Part shown: one piece after another, positions 55,053 through 64,000 of the stretch
How positions within the stretch are numbered: the first letter of the stretch is position 1
Layout: each line of letters opens with the position of its first letter
Source of the DNA: Ascidiaceihabitans sp.
GTDB lineage: Bacteria > Pseudomonadota > Alphaproteobacteria > Rhodobacterales > Rhodobacteraceae
Assembly (NCBI GenBank): GCA_029251465.1
Contig: JAQXDI010000055.1
Span: 1 to 64,000, forward strand
DNA: 64,000 bases
Direction of reading: 5' to 3'
Program-made: the position numbers and the translations under genes
Notes under the pieces: generated by a model
Databases searched by the model: none
The model's input: the letters and a program-made list of their open reading frames with translations, nothing else
What the model was told of the DNA's origin: nothing

Positions 55053-55609
55053 TAAAATCACTTGCTGTATCGCTGACCCTTTGGGCTGGTGCTGCGACCG
55101 CACAAAGTGGCCTGCCCTTTGACTTGGGCGGTTCCTATGCGCTGATCAATCAATACGGTGAAACCCGCACCGAAATTGCACCGGACGGGCGCGCCCAGCT
55201 GGTGTTTTTCGGCTACGTAAATTGCCCCGACATTTGCACCGCTGCGTTTCCATTGATGGCGGACATTACCACCGCGCTCGAGGCCAAAGGGCACGACATT
55301 ACGCCCGTGATGATCACCATTGCACCGGACCAAGACACCGTCGACACGATGCAGGCTCCGCTGTCCAAATGGCACCCTGATTTCATAGGCTTAACCGGTG
55401 CACCTGCGGCACTGCACGAAGCATACGAAGCCTTTTCAGTAGACATTAAGCCCCTGTTCCAAGATCCAGAATACGGGTGGATTTACGCGCATGGATCGTT
55501 CATCCATCTGCTGGATGCCAACGGCAAAGTCATGACCCTGATTCCGCCCATCATCGGGGCCGAACAAGCCACTGATATCGCGTTAAAATACCTTGAACCG
55601 GCTAGCTGA
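55049..55609 (+). CDS. SCO1/SenC-family protein
   Basis: A 186-residue exported protein of the SCO family: signal peptide 1-18, then a thioredoxin-like fold with [16 protein letters not shown] (Cys59-x3-Cys63), [13 protein letters not shown], and His148 in [13 protein letters not shown]. The two Cys and the His form the copper site of SCO proteins, which deliver copper to the CuA centre of cytochrome oxidase or handle thiols. The start codon is TTG at 55049, overlapping the preceding stop, with GAGG 7 nt upstream. It converges with NAD kinase and overlaps its end by 8 nt. Confidence 0.9.
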   Translation: MIKSLAVSLTLWAGAATAQSGLPFDLGGSYALINQYGETRTEIAPDGRAQLVFFGYVNCPDICTAAFPLMADITTALEAKGHDITPVMITIAPDQDTVDTMQAPLSKWHPDFIGLTGAPAALHEAYEAFSVDIKPLFQDPEYGWIYAHGSFIHLLDANGKVMTLIPPIIGAEQATDIALKYLEPAS

Positions 55610-56363
55610 ATTGCTCTGAAATCAGGCGTTCTTCTAACCCGTGACCCGGATCAAACAGGATACGGTGCACGACGCTGGGTTCGGACCGGATCACCACCGA
55701 TGTGACGTTCATGACGGACCGCGAATCCGCTTCGGCCATGACGGGGCGCTTTTCCGGTTCGAGCACATCAAATCGCACAGTCGCAGTCTTGGGCAACAGC
55801 GCACCACGCCAGCGACGTGGGCGGAATGCAGCGACGGCCGTCAATGCCAAAACGTCAGATCCTATCGGCAACACAGGACCGTGGGCTGAGTAATTGTAGG
55901 CGGTCGAGCCTGCGGGCGTTGCAACCAGCGCGCCGTCGCACACCAGTTCTTCCATCCGCAACCGACCATCGACAGTGATGCGCAATTTTGCCGCCTGAGC
56001 GGAGGCGCGCAGCAACGACACTTCGTTGATCGCAAGCGCGTCATGCGTCGTGCCATCCACACCTGTCGCGCGCATGGTCAGTGGGTTTACCTCTGCCTCT
56101 TCTGCTGCTTCCAAACGTTCGACCAGCGCGCTTTCGCTATACTCGTTCATCAAGAATCCGATCGTGCCACGGTTCATCCCGTACACAGGCGCCGACAATT
56201 CCCGAGTGTCATGCAAGGTCTGCAACATAAAACCATCACCGCCCAACGCGACGATAATATCAGCGCTTTCAAGCGGTGCATTCCCGTACCGCCCTACCAA
56301 AGCCGCCCGGGCGGTTTGGGCGACAGGCGCAAGGGATGCGGCAAAAGCAATTTTCAGGGGCAT
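55602..56363 (-). CDS. nadK: NAD kinase
   Basis: A 253-residue NAD kinase. The GGDG motif is in [16 protein letters not shown] near 35-50, the NE motif is in [11 protein letters not shown] near 122, and the glycine-rich SGSTAYN-like loop is [18 protein letters not shown] near 152-169. It makes NADP from NAD and ATP. The start at 56363 is chosen because the family begins PLKIAFAAS; the open frame upstream to 56561 has no match and covers the divergent promoter region. Confidence 0.93.
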   Translation of the reverse strand: MPLKIAFAASLAPVAQTARAALVGRYGNAPLESADIIVALGGDGFMLQTLHDTRELSAPVYGMNRGTIGFLMNEYSESALVERLEAAEEAEVNPLTMRATGVDGTTHDALAINEVSLLRASAQAAKLRITVDGRLRMEELVCDGALVATPAGSTAYNYSAHGPVLPIGSDVLALTAVAAFRPRRWRGALLPKTATVRFDVLEPEKRPVMAEADSRSVMNVTSVVIRSEPSVVHRILFDPGHGLEERLISEQFS

Positions 56364-56534
56364 GCTGATCTGTTTCCTATCGCGGCCATGTTGTATCCGA
56401 AACAAACATATTATTCCTCCCTTGCCCAGCATTGCCGCATATTCTTTGTCCTGCGTCGCTTTAGCCGCTTCCAGATTGGTAGGGTTTCCGATACGAAACC
56501 CCAAAATCCTGTCCCTCTCAGCGGAGCACGCGCC
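56364..56534. other. 171-bp divergent region between nadK and glyA
   Basis: It should hold both promoters. I looked for a riboswitch-like leader before glyA and found no conserved structure I could name. Confidence 0.3.
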
Positions 56535-57818
56535 ATGAGCAACAACGCCTTTTTCACCCAAGACCTCGCAACACGCGATCCTGAAATCTTTGGCTCGATC
56601 ACAGCCGAATTGGGCCGCCAGCGCGACGAGATCGAATTGATCGCCTCAGAAAACATCGTGTCTGCCGCAGTGATGCAGGCGCAAGGGTCTGTTATGACCA
56701 ACAAATACGCCGAAGGCTATCCGGGTCGTCGCTATTATGGTGGGTGCCAATATGTTGATGTGGCCGAGAACCTCGCCATTGATCGCGCCAAGCAGTTGTT
56801 TGATTGTGGCTTTGCCAACGTGCAGCCGAACTCGGGCTCACAAGCCAACCAAGGTCTGTTCCAAGCGTTGCTGAAACCGGGCGACACCATTCTTGGCATG
56901 TCGCTGGACGCCGGAGGTCACCTGACACACGGTGCGGCCCCGAACCAATCGGGCAAATGGTTTAACGCTGTGCAATATGGCGTGAAACGCGAGGACAATC
57001 TGCTTGATTACGACCAAGTCGAAGCGCTCGCAAAAGAGCACCAACCGAAAATGATCATCGCTGGTGGCTCTGCCATTCCGCGCCAGATTGATTTCAAACG
57101 TATGCGCGAAATTGCCGACATGGTTGGCGCATATCTGCACGTGGACATGGCGCATTTTGCCGGTCTGGTCGCAGCAGGCGAACACCCATCGCCGTTCCCG
57201 CATGCGCATGTTGCAACGACGACAACGCACAAAACCCTGCGCGGCCCACGGGGCGGCATGATCCTGACGAATGACGAGGCGCTGGCCAAAAAGTTCAACT
57301 CGGCAATCTTTCCGGGCATTCAAGGCGGCCCGCTGATGCACGTGATTGCAGCCAAGGCCGTGGCGTTTGGCGAAGCCTTGCAGCCAGAGTTCAAAACCTA
57401 CATCCAACAGGTCGTGAAAAACGCCCAAGCCCTGTCAGATCAGCTGATCAAAGGCGGTCTTGATACTGTCACACACGGCACTGACACCCATGTCGTGCTG
57501 GTCGATCTGCGCCCCAAAGGCGTGACAGGTAACATCGTGGACAAGGCCTTGGGCCGCGCCCACATCACATGCAACAAAAACGGCGTGCCGTTTGACCCAG
57601 AAAAACCAACCGTGACCTCCGGTATCCGTTTGGGGTCTCCAGCTGGAACCACACGCGGATTTGGCGAGACCGAGTTCCGCCAGATTGCCGATTGGATCAT
57701 CGAAGTTGTCGACGGCTTGGCCGCAAACCGCGAAGACGGCAACGGCGCGGTTGAAGACAAGGTAAAGGCAGAAGTTGCGCAACTGTGCGCGCGTTTCCCA
57801 ATGTACCAAAACCTGTAA
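56535..57818 (+). CDS. glyA: Serine hydroxymethyltransferase
   Basis: A 427-residue PLP enzyme that exchanges serine and glycine with the one-carbon unit on THF. Motifs are [19 protein letters not shown] in two parts, [15 protein letters not shown] near 57-71, and the PLP lysine in [14 protein letters not shown] near 228-241. The start at 56535 has GGAG upstream and matches the family N-terminus; a longer frame to 56043 runs into nadK. It feeds methylene-THF to MetF. Confidence 0.96.
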   Translation: MSNNAFFTQDLATRDPEIFGSITAELGRQRDEIELIASENIVSAAVMQAQGSVMTNKYAEGYPGRRYYGGCQYVDVAENLAIDRAKQLFDCGFANVQPNSGSQANQGLFQALLKPGDTILGMSLDAGGHLTHGAAPNQSGKWFNAVQYGVKREDNLLDYDQVEALAKEHQPKMIIAGGSAIPRQIDFKRMREIADMVGAYLHVDMAHFAGLVAAGEHPSPFPHAHVATTTTHKTLRGPRGGMILTNDEALAKKFNSAIFPGIQGGPLMHVIAAKAVAFGEALQPEFKTYIQQVVKNAQALSDQLIKGGLDTVTHGTDTHVVLVDLRPKGVTGNIVDKALGRAHITCNKNGVPFDPEKPTVTSGIRLGSPAGTTRGFGETEFRQIADWIIEVVDGLAANREDGNGAVEDKVKAEVAQLCARFPMYQNL

Positions 57819-57826
57819 ACACTGAA

Positions 57827-57860
57827 AAGGCGGGCTATCACGGCCCGCCTTACGCTTGCT
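57827..57860. terminator. Rho-independent terminator after glyA
   Basis: AAGGCGGGC (57827-57835) and GCCCGCCTT (57843-57851) form a 9-bp stem with a 7-nt loop. It lies between convergent glyA and the YiaAB-like gene and can serve both directions. Confidence 0.7.
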
Positions 57861-57873
57861 TTTATGTCCGAAT

Positions 57874-58155
57874 TTACGCCTTCGGATCGCTCACGAAATC
57901 TTCCAGAATTTTTTCGTTCTTGGCGTCTTCGATCCGTTGGATCCGGTCCCCGCTCAGCTTCCAATCAAATCGGTACTTGACCACGTTGATCAGGCTGATC
58001 GTCAGCAAAACGATGCCCATGCCCCAATAGCCTTTGGTCGACAGCGGCACCTCCGTAGACAGCCATAGTGAGATCGCCAGCAAGACGTAGGCGATCAACA
58101 CCCCCGCCACGTTAATAAACAAAATCATACCGTTATCTGTATTTTCGTTGTTCAT
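57874..58155 (-). CDS. YiaAB-like two-helix membrane protein
   Basis: A 93-residue protein from the ATG at 58155 (an ATG at 58161 is too close to the GGAGA site). Two hydrophobic segments, FINVAGVLIAYVLLAISLWL and GYWGMGIVLLTISLINVV, flank LSTKGYW, the turn seen in YiaA/YiaB proteins. A charged C-terminal tail follows (KNEKILEDFVSDPKA). The function is unknown; it lies just downstream of the PspA-like gene on the same strand and is probably co-transcribed with it. Confidence 0.75.
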   Translation of the reverse strand: MNNENTDNGMILFINVAGVLIAYVLLAISLWLSTEVPLSTKGYWGMGIVLLTISLINVVKYRFDWKLSGDRIQRIEDAKNEKILEDFVSDPKA

Positions 58156-58198
58156 TTTCATTCTCCGTACTTTAAATTCATGCGCATACGCGGCGCGT

Positions 58199-58873
58199 TT
58201 ATTTGGTTTTCAAACGGCTCAAGACGTCGCTCGCGGTGGTTTTTGAGCTTGGACCGAAACCCGCAGCGGCCATGCGATCGCCTAGATTTTCATGGCTCAG
58301 GCCAGTGTCAATTTCAGCGAGAATTTCGCTTTGCTCCAGCGGGTCATCGCGCCCCATCACACCTTTGATCAGCGCGTCGGCTTCGTCCATTGCGTTGTCT
58401 TGGTGCAAGGTGCGCCCCAATCGTGATTGCATGTCTTGTTCGCGGCGCACGGCCTTAGCGGCAATCGCCCCCTGCTTGAGGTCAATGATGCGACGGTTCG
58501 CGGTCTCAACAGAGGCCCGAAGCCGCAAAATACGCGTCTCAAGACGGCTGGATGTCTCGCGGCGCAGCGCAATTTCGTTTTCCATATCTGCAATCGCTTG
58601 GGCTGCCTCTTGGGCCATGTCTTCGCGTCCGGCGTCCATGGCCTCGGTTGCGCGGGCCAACAAATCGGTCACGCGATTTTCCAACGCTGCAATCTGACGA
58701 TCTTCTGAACGGGCCCGCTGGATCAATCCCGCAAGCGTGTATTTCGCCGCACGCAGCCCTTCTTGGGCTTCGCGGATTTTCTGCTCGATCAACTCGATTG
58801 AATAGACGTCGCGCAGCTGTTCTGTCGCCCGTGCATTTGCACCTGTTACTAAAGTTTTAAGTGTTGAAAACAT
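58199..58873 (-). CDS. pspA: PspA/IM30-family protein
   Basis: A 224-residue mostly coiled-coil protein. The amphipathic N-terminus (MFSTLKTLVTGANARATEQL) and the long helices (LIEQKIREAQEGLRAAKYTLAGLI in parts, then AQAIADMENEIALRRETSSRL) match PspA/IM30/ESCRT-III proteins that bind and protect the inner membrane under stress. There is no pspBC or pspF nearby. GGAG precedes the ATG at 58873. The gene is downstream of a tetR gene with two copies of a palindrome in between, which suggests TetR control. Confidence 0.88.
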   Translation of the reverse strand: MFSTLKTLVTGANARATEQLRDVYSIELIEQKIREAQEGLRAAKYTLAGLIQRARSEDRQIAALENRVTDLLARATEAMDAGREDMAQEAAQAIADMENEIALRRETSSRLETRILRLRASVETANRRIIDLKQGAIAAKAVRREQDMQSRLGRTLHQDNAMDEADALIKGVMGRDDPLEQSEILAEIDTGLSHENLGDRMAAAGFGPSSKTTASDVLSRLKTK

Positions 58874-58888
58874 CTTACTCTCCATTTT

Positions 58889-58901
58889 TGAACATTGTTC
58901 A
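58889..58901. promoter_or_regulatory. TetR operator copy 1 (pspA proximal)
   Basis: TGAACATTGTTCA is a perfect palindrome about a central base, 16 nt upstream of the pspA-like start. The same sequence occurs at 58946 and, with one central change, at 59567. Confidence 0.75.
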
Positions 58902-58945
58902 TGAAGTGGATATAGAGACCCAGTTCGGCAATTCAAGAAGAAATT

Positions 58946-58958
58946 TGAACATTGTTCA
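58946..58958. promoter_or_regulatory. TetR operator copy 2
   Basis: A second identical TGAACATTGTTCA, flanked by T and A that extend the dyad to 15 bp. It is just after the tetR stop and 73 nt upstream of the pspA-like start. Confidence 0.75.
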
Positions 58959-58959
58959 A

Positions 58960-59550
58960 TTATTTTCCGATTTGAGAAAGAACCTGTGCAATCATATGTT
59001 CGATCTGCGGGCGTGGTACCCCCGAGATGCGCTTTTCAAGCCCCAGTAAAACAATGCCGTGCACCGACGAGAACAAGGCACGTACCATCAAATCCAGCTC
59101 GTCCCGTGGCAAATCAGGGAAAAGCCGCGCCAAAGGGTGGGCGATATGCGTGAACAGCTGGGCAAGCTCGGCCAGATACCACTCCGGCACTTTCGATTCC
59201 GACGACATTTCCAGATCAAACAATGCGCGCCACAAATCCGTATTCTCGGCTGCGAACCCCAAATACGCCTTGGACATCGCGATCAATTGGTCATTTGGCC
59301 CTTCGTCATGCGCGTCTTTTACAGCAGCACTGACCGCCTCGCCCAGCTTGTGAAACGTACGCGCGTTCACGGCCATCACCAGATCGTTAATGTCGTCAAA
59401 CACGTTGTAAATCGCACCCAGCGCACATTCAGCTTTGCGCGCCAGATCACGGGCTTTGACCGTGCTTAGGCCACCCTCGATGATCTGGGCCTCAGCCACA
59501 TCTATCAGGCGGTCGTGCAATTTAGCTTTGCGTTCTTGAACTTTGCCCAT
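58960..59550 (-). CDS. TetR-family regulator of the PspA/YiaAB genes
   Basis: A 196-residue TetR protein from the ATG at 59550. The HTH covers about 12-58 (RLIDVAEAQIIEGGLSTVKARDLARKAECALGAIYNVF in parts) and the C-terminal domain holds a WHG-like region (DQLIAMSKAYLGFAAENTDLWRALFDLE in parts), a TetR C-terminal type. The gene is flanked by three copies of one palindrome: one upstream of its start and two before pspA. That supports autorepression and repression of pspA. The ligand is unknown. Confidence 0.9.
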   Translation of the reverse strand: MGKVQERKAKLHDRLIDVAEAQIIEGGLSTVKARDLARKAECALGAIYNVFDDINDLVMAVNARTFHKLGEAVSAAVKDAHDEGPNDQLIAMSKAYLGFAAENTDLWRALFDLEMSSESKVPEWYLAELAQLFTHIAHPLARLFPDLPRDELDLMVRALFSSVHGIVLLGLEKRISGVPRPQIEHMIAQVLSQIGK

Positions 59551-59566
59551 GATTTGCCCCCACGTT

Positions 59567-59579
59567 TGAACACTGTTCA
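59567..59579. promoter_or_regulatory. TetR operator copy 3 (tetR promoter)
   Basis: TGAACACTGTTCA lies 16 nt upstream of the tetR start. It matches the other two copies except at the central base. Confidence 0.75.
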
Positions 59580-59611
59580 TTCATAGGCGCGCAGTACAGC
59601 ATTGCAAAGCG

Positions 59612-59986
59612 TCAAATAGTGCCAGACCACAACAACCAGATCACAAAACAGACCGCAACGATCAGCACGTTCAAGACGTTCAGACCTGTCCATTTCAACC
59701 ACCATGACCGTTTGCGCTCTGCGGGATCGATCCCAGCCAGATAGCCTTTGATGTCTTTGAACGCGGCATCGACGGCTTTTTGATCGACCATTCGCATGAG
59801 TTTCGGATGGCCGCCCAGTTCTTGTGCTTTGATAATGACGTCCGCCTGCCGCCTGATCCGCCCCGGCAAAAGACGACCCGCACGGCGCACCGCCCCGGCA
59901 AAGCTACGCCCCTTAATGCTCAGCTTGCTGTGCATCGCTTTGCGCAACGTTTCTGCCTTGGTGGCAATATCGGCCTCAATATCCAT
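59612..59986 (-). CDS. Small membrane-anchored protein of unknown function
   Basis: A 124-residue protein (133 if the ATG at 60013 is used). It has a basic helical N-terminal part (IATKAETLRKAMHSKL, then LLPGRIRRQADVIIKAQEL) and a C-terminal transmembrane helix (LNVLNVLIVAVCFVIWLLW). The N-out or N-in direction cannot be told, but the basic part is probably cytoplasmic. I do not recognise the family. It lies upstream of the tetR gene, with its stop 32 nt from the operator, so read-through is possible. Confidence 0.65.
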   Translation of the reverse strand: MDIEADIATKAETLRKAMHSKLSIKGRSFAGAVRRAGRLLPGRIRRQADVIIKAQELGGHPKLMRMVDQKAVDAAFKDIKGYLAGIDPAERKRSWWLKWTGLNVLNVLIVAVCFVIWLLWSGTI

Positions 59987-60061
59987 GAGGCTATCTACCC
60001 CCAAGTGCCGCATGCTTCAATACATCTGGCGACCCTGCGCGCATTGCGGTAATCACATCTT

Positions 60062-60829
60062 ATGCTGAATTACACTGACATCGGAACCGGCCCTGCCCTG
60101 CTGATCGCCCACGGGTTGTTCGGATCTGCACGCAATTGGGGTGTCATCGCCAAACGGTTGTCCGACACCCGCCGCGTTATCAGCGTTGATATGCGCAATC
60201 ACGGCGACAGTCCGCGATTTGACAGCAACGGCTATGTCGACATGGCCGGCGATCTGGCTGAAATCATCACCCATTTAGGTGCGCCTATGGACGTGCTTGG
60301 TCACTCGATGGGTGGAAAGACCGCGATGACACTGGCCGTGACCCAACCCGATCTGGTGCGCAGCCTGATTATCGGCGACATCGCGCCCGTCAACTATGCC
60401 CACACGCAAATGCACCTGGTTCAGGCGATGCAGGCGATTGATCTCGGCACTATCACCCGCCGCTCGGATGCTATTGCGCAGATGGATGTGCTAGGTGTCG
60501 ACCCTGCTGTGCAGCCGTTTCTGCTCCAATCACTGGATGTGAAAAACAATGGCTGGAAGCTAAACTTGGATGTCTTGGGTGCACAAATGCCCGCTATCAT
60601 CGGCTTTCCTGACCTGAATGGCACATACGGCGGCCCGACCCTGTTTTTGTCTGGCGCGCAGTCAGACTATGTCTTGCCCGAACACCGTGAACTGATCAAA
60701 CCGCTGTTCCCGCATGCACGCTTTGCCAAAATCCCGGGCGCAGGCCACTGGTTGCACGCCGACAAGCCACGCGAATTCGAAGCGTCAGCGCGCGTATTTC
60801 TGGATGCGGTTCAAGCCAAACTGGCATAA
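60062..60829 (+). CDS. Alpha/beta-fold hydrolase (YbfF-like)
   Basis: A 255-residue esterase-like protein. The oxyanion region is IAHGLFGSARNW near 15-26, the nucleophile is Ser82 in LGHSMGGKTAM, the acid is likely the Asp in SGAQSDYV, and the catalytic His is in GAGHWLHADKP near 230. It resembles E. coli YbfF, which acts on acyl esters and CoA esters. RVISVDMRNHGDSP supports the esterase subgroup. The substrate is unknown. It is monocistronic. Confidence 0.88.
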   Translation: MLNYTDIGTGPALLIAHGLFGSARNWGVIAKRLSDTRRVISVDMRNHGDSPRFDSNGYVDMAGDLAEIITHLGAPMDVLGHSMGGKTAMTLAVTQPDLVRSLIIGDIAPVNYAHTQMHLVQAMQAIDLGTITRRSDAIAQMDVLGVDPAVQPFLLQSLDVKNNGWKLNLDVLGAQMPAIIGFPDLNGTYGGPTLFLSGAQSDYVLPEHRELIKPLFPHARFAKIPGAGHWLHADKPREFEASARVFLDAVQAKLA

Positions 60830-60964
60830 TCAAAATGGCCGGTTGAAACGCAGAGCACCAACTTGGGGAAACCCCTTGCAACAGCCGCCCCCATGCCTAT
60901 AACCCACGATAATTTGTAGCGCGCCAATAACGCGACAATTTGCACATCATCGGGGGTTAAAACC

Positions 60965-63900
60965 ATGCCAAAGAGAACCGACATAAAGTCGATTATGATC
61001 ATTGGTGCGGGGCCTATTGTTATTGGCCAAGCCTGCGAATTTGACTACTCAGGCGCACAGGCCTGCAAGGCGCTGCGCGAAGAGGGTTACCGGATCATTC
61101 TGGTTAACTCGAACCCGGCGACAATCATGACCGATCCCGGCATGGCAGACGCCACCTACATCGAGCCGATCACCCCCGAAGTTGTTGCCAAAATCATCGA
61201 AAAAGAACGCCCCGATGCGCTGCTGCCAACGATGGGCGGGCAAACCGGTTTGAACACCTCGCTGGCTCTCGAAGAGATGGGTGTGCTGGAAAAATTCAAC
61301 GTTGAAATGATCGGCGCAAAACGCGAAGCCATTGAAATGGCAGAAGATCGCAAGCTGTTCCGCGAAGCGATGGACCGTCTGGGCATCGAAAACCCCAAGG
61401 CGACAATTGTCACAGCCCCCAAAGGCAGCGATGGCAAAAAAGACCTCGCAGCCGGCGTTGCGCTGGCTGTTGAAACGCTCGACTATGTCGGCCTGCCAGC
61501 GATCATTCGTCCCGCCTTTACGATGGGTGGAACTGGCGGCGGCATCGCCTACAACCGCGAAGATTACGAACACTTTTGCCGCACCGGAATGGACGCGTCT
61601 CCGGTCGGTCAAATCCTTGTGGACGAGAGCCTGCTGGGGTGGAAAGAATACGAAATGGAGGTGGTGCGCGACACTGCCGATAACGCCATTATCGTCTGCT
61701 CGATCGAAAACGTAGACCCGATGGGCGTGCACACCGGTGATTCCATCACCGTCGCCCCGGCGCTGACGTTGACCGACAAAGAATATCAAATCATGCGCAA
61801 CCACTCGATCGCGGTCTTGCGCGAAATCGGCGTGGAAACCGGCGGATCCAACGTGCAGTGGGCCGTTAACCCTGCTGATGGCCGCATGGTTGTGATCGAA
61901 ATGAACCCACGCGTGTCGCGTTCTTCGGCGCTGGCGTCCAAGGCCACTGGCTTTCCGATTGCCAAGATCGCCGCGAAACTGGCCGTTGGCTATACGCTGG
62001 ACGAGCTCGACAACGACATCACCGGCATCACGCCTGCGTCTTTTGAACCAACAATCGACTATGTCGTCACAAAAATCCCGAAATTCGCATTTGAAAAATT
62101 CCCCGGATCAGAACCCTATCTGACCACAGCGATGAAATCTGTGGGCGAGGCGATGGCCATTGGCCGCACGATCCACGAATCGCTGCAAAAGGCGCTGGCG
62201 TCGATGGAATCCGGCCTGACAGGCTTTGACGACATCGACATCCCCGGCGCACCTGACAAAGCGGCGGTGGTCAAGGCGATCAGCAAAACCACGCCCGACC
62301 GGATGCGCAGCATCGCCCAAGCTATGCGTCATGGGCTGACGGACGATGAAATTTTTGCCGTCACCTCGTTTGATCCTTGGTTCCTCGCCCGTATTCGCGA
62401 AATCATCGAGGCTGAGGCCGAAGTCATCGCAGACGGCCTGCCGATGAATGAGTCCGGCTTGCGCGCCCTCAAAATGCTGGGCTTTACCGATGCGCGCCTC
62501 GCCACTTTAGCGGAAATGTCTGAATCCGAGGTCCGCAAAGCACGCCAAGCCGTGAACGTTGTCGCCTCGTTCAAGCGGATCGACACCTGTGCTGCCGAAT
62601 TTGAAGCGCAAACGCCGTACATGTATTCCACATACGAAGCCCCGATGATGGGTGACGTTGAATGCGAAGCGCGGCCGTCTGATCGCAAAAAGGTCGTCAT
62701 TTTGGGCGGTGGTCCGAACCGGATCGGCCAAGGAATTGAATTCGATTACTGCTGCTGCCACGCCTGCTACGCGCTGACAGATGCTGGCTATGAAACGATC
62801 ATGGTCAACTGTAACCCAGAAACCGTTTCGACCGATTATGACACCTCGGACCGTTTGTATTTCGAACCGTTGACGTTCGAACACGTCATGGAAATTCTAC
62901 GAGTTGAGCTGGAAAACGGAACGCTGCACGGCGTCATCGTTCAGTTTGGCGGGCAAACACCGCTGAAAATTGCCCAAGCCCTGCAAGACGAAGGCATTCC
63001 GATCCTTGGCACGACCCCCGACGCCATTGATCTGGCAGAAGACCGTGAGCGTTTTCAAGAGCTTGTGCAAAATCTGGGCCTGAAGCAACCGCACAACGGA
63101 TTGGCCCATTCGGACGCGGAAGCGATGCAAATTGCGCAAGGGATCGGATTTCCTTTGGTCATTCGCCCCTCTTATGTTTTGGGCGGTCGCGCGATGGAAA
63201 TCGTGCGCGATCAGGCACAATTAGAGCGCTATATTTCCGAAGCTGTGGTGGTGTCCGGTGACAGCCCTGTGTTGCTCGACAGCTATCTATCCGGCGCGGT
63301 TGAATTGGATGTTGATGCGATCTGCGACGGCACAAACGTACACGTTGCCGGCATTATGCAGCACATCGAGGAAGCCGGAGTGCACTCCGGTGACAGCGCC
63401 TGTTCGCTGCCACCTTATTCGTTGTCCAAAGAAATCCTCGCGGAAATCGAAAAACAGACCCATGCACTGGCCCACGGGCTGAATGTTGTCGGCTTGATGA
63501 ACATTCAATTCGCAATCAAAGACAACGAGATTTACCTGATCGAGGTCAACCCACGCGCCTCACGCACTGTACCGTTCGTCGCCAAAGCAACCGACAGCGC
63601 CATTGCGTCAATCGCGGCGCGCGTCATGGCAGGTGAGCCACTGACCAACTTCCCGATGCGCGAACCATATGATGCTGACGCTGGGTATGACGACGTTTTG
63701 CCATTGGGTGATCCGATGACATTGGCGGATCCAAACATGCCGTGGTTTTCAGTGAAAGAAGCAGTACTTCCGTTCGCTCGTTTCCCTGGTGTCGACACAA
63801 TTCTCGGACCTGAAATGCGGTCAACCGGCGAAGTGATGGGCTGGGATCGCACGTTCCCGCGCGCATTCCTCAAGGCGCAAATGGGCGCAGGCAACCCATT

Positions 63901-64000
63901 GCCGCGGTCCGGTTGTGTCTTTATCTCGATCAAAGACGCTGACAAAACCGCGGACATGCTGGACGGCGCGCGCGTTCTTGTTTCGCTTGGCTTTACCTTT
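60965..64000 (+). CDS. carB: Carbamoyl-phosphate synthase large subunit (3' end outside the window)
   Basis: 1012 codons are visible without a stop, of about 1100 expected. It has two homologous ATP-grasp halves. The N-terminal half begins [26 protein letters not shown] and includes [17 protein letters not shown] and [20 protein letters not shown]. The second half starts near residue 577 with [22 protein letters not shown] and includes [14 protein letters not shown] and [17 protein letters not shown]. The C-terminal MGS-like allosteric domain has begun ([11 protein letters not shown]). It makes carbamoyl phosphate for pyrimidine and arginine synthesis with CarA, encoded elsewhere. Confidence 0.97.
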   Translation, partial: MPKRTDIKSIMIIGAGPIVIGQACEFDYSGAQACKALREEGYRIILVNSNPATIMTDPGMADATYIEPITPEVVAKIIEKERPDALLPTMGGQTGLNTSLALEEMGVLEKFNVEMIGAKREAIEMAEDRKLFREAMDRLGIENPKATIVTAPKGSDGKKDLAAGVALAVETLDYVGLPAIIRPAFTMGGTGGGIAYNREDYEHFCRTGMDASPVGQILVDESLLGWKEYEMEVVRDTADNAIIVCSIENVDPMGVHTGDSITVAPALTLTDKEYQIMRNHSIAVLREIGVETGGSNVQWAVNPADGRMVVIEMNPRVSRSSALASKATGFPIAKIAAKLAVGYTLDELDNDITGITPASFEPTIDYVVTKIPKFAFEKFPGSEPYLTTAMKSVGEAMAIGRTIHESLQKALASMESGLTGFDDIDIPGAPDKAAVVKAISKTTPDRMRSIAQAMRHGLTDDEIFAVTSFDPWFLARIREIIEAEAEVIADGLPMNESGLRALKMLGFTDARLATLAEMSESEVRKARQAVNVVASFKRIDTCAAEFEAQTPYMYSTYEAPMMGDVECEARPSDRKKVVILGGGPNRIGQGIEFDYCCCHACYALTDAGYETIMVNCNPETVSTDYDTSDRLYFEPLTFEHVMEILRVELENGTLHGVIVQFGGQTPLKIAQALQDEGIPILGTTPDAIDLAEDRERFQELVQNLGLKQPHNGLAHSDAEAMQIAQGIGFPLVIRPSYVLGGRAMEIVRDQAQLERYISEAVVVSGDSPVLLDSYLSGAVELDVDAICDGTNVHVAGIMQHIEEAGVHSGDSACSLPPYSLSKEILAEIEKQTHALAHGLNVVGLMNIQFAIKDNEIYLIEVNPRASRTVPFVAKATDSAIASIAARVMAGEPLTNFPMREPYDADAGYDDVLPLGDPMTLADPNMPWFSVKEAVLPFARFPGVDTILGPEMRSTGEVMGWDRTFPRAFLKAQMGAGNPLPRSGCVFISIKDADKTADMLDGARVLVSLGFTF

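Noticed and set aside
56364-56534. A riboswitch upstream of glyA
   Set aside because: No conserved core or pairing that I could match to a known riboswitch class is visible in this 171-bp region.

Overview
The window is a gene-dense stretch of a marine alphaproteobacterial chromosome, most likely from the Roseobacter group of the Rhodobacterales. The main support is family composition: a PutA without a DNA-binding domain paired with a divergent PutR, a MetR-type LysR divergent from metF, a glutaryl-CoA dehydrogenase divergent from a GcvA-type LysR, a Hint-domain protein, a SPOR protein, and a malic enzyme fused to a phosphotransacetylase-like domain. I cannot name the genus. About 70 genes are visible, intergenic gaps are short (none above about 300 bp), and stop/start overlaps are common.

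Layout. 1-358: the first 76 codons of a tyrosine recombinase read leftwards from just beside a tRNA-Leu(UAA) gene, so the left edge is probably the end of an integrated element. 414-5006: a TPR protein, then putR/putA for proline catabolism. 5049-9710: a rhomboid protease, a GFA-family protein, a cupin, an inositol-phosphatase family protein, an MDR oxidoreductase and cysteine synthase. 9719-12123: metR/metF and a thioesterase. 12120-18597: a DUF2235 hydrolase, a lone molybdenum hydroxylase large subunit of the CoxL form II type, an HD-domain protein, and gcdH with its LysR. 18701-26235: an exported protein, SRAP peptidase, GNAT, a frameshifted periplasmic 5'-nucleotidase, DUF952-DUF1330-pyrD, and a MATE pump with two thioesterases.

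26347-36407 is a beta-oxidation region: two MerR regulators, two acyl-CoA dehydrogenases, a GST, a YidD-like protein with a cysteine-rich tail, thiolase (FadA type), an NTF2-like protein, the FadB-type multifunctional enzyme and a 2OG-Fe(II) oxygenase. 36573-43285 holds a Hint protein, sulfotransferase, DMT transporter, acyl-CoA synthetase, a degenerate M48-like membrane protein and a SPOR protein. 43367-48079 is a nucleoside salvage operon on the minus strand (VOC-bicupin fusion, cdd, deoA, deoB, upp). 48313-53894: malic enzyme, PrpE and a YegD-like Hsp70.

54046-55609 is a tightly overlapping three-gene operon for secreted proteins: two short cysteine-motif proteins that look related to each other, then an SCO/SenC protein. 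This is my best candidate for an undescribed system, possibly in copper or thiol handling in the periplasm. The right end has NAD kinase, glyA, a PspA/YiaAB pair, a TetR gene flanked by three copies of one 13-bp palindrome (a self-contained envelope-stress-like regulon), a small membrane protein, an alpha/beta hydrolase and most of carB, which runs off the window.
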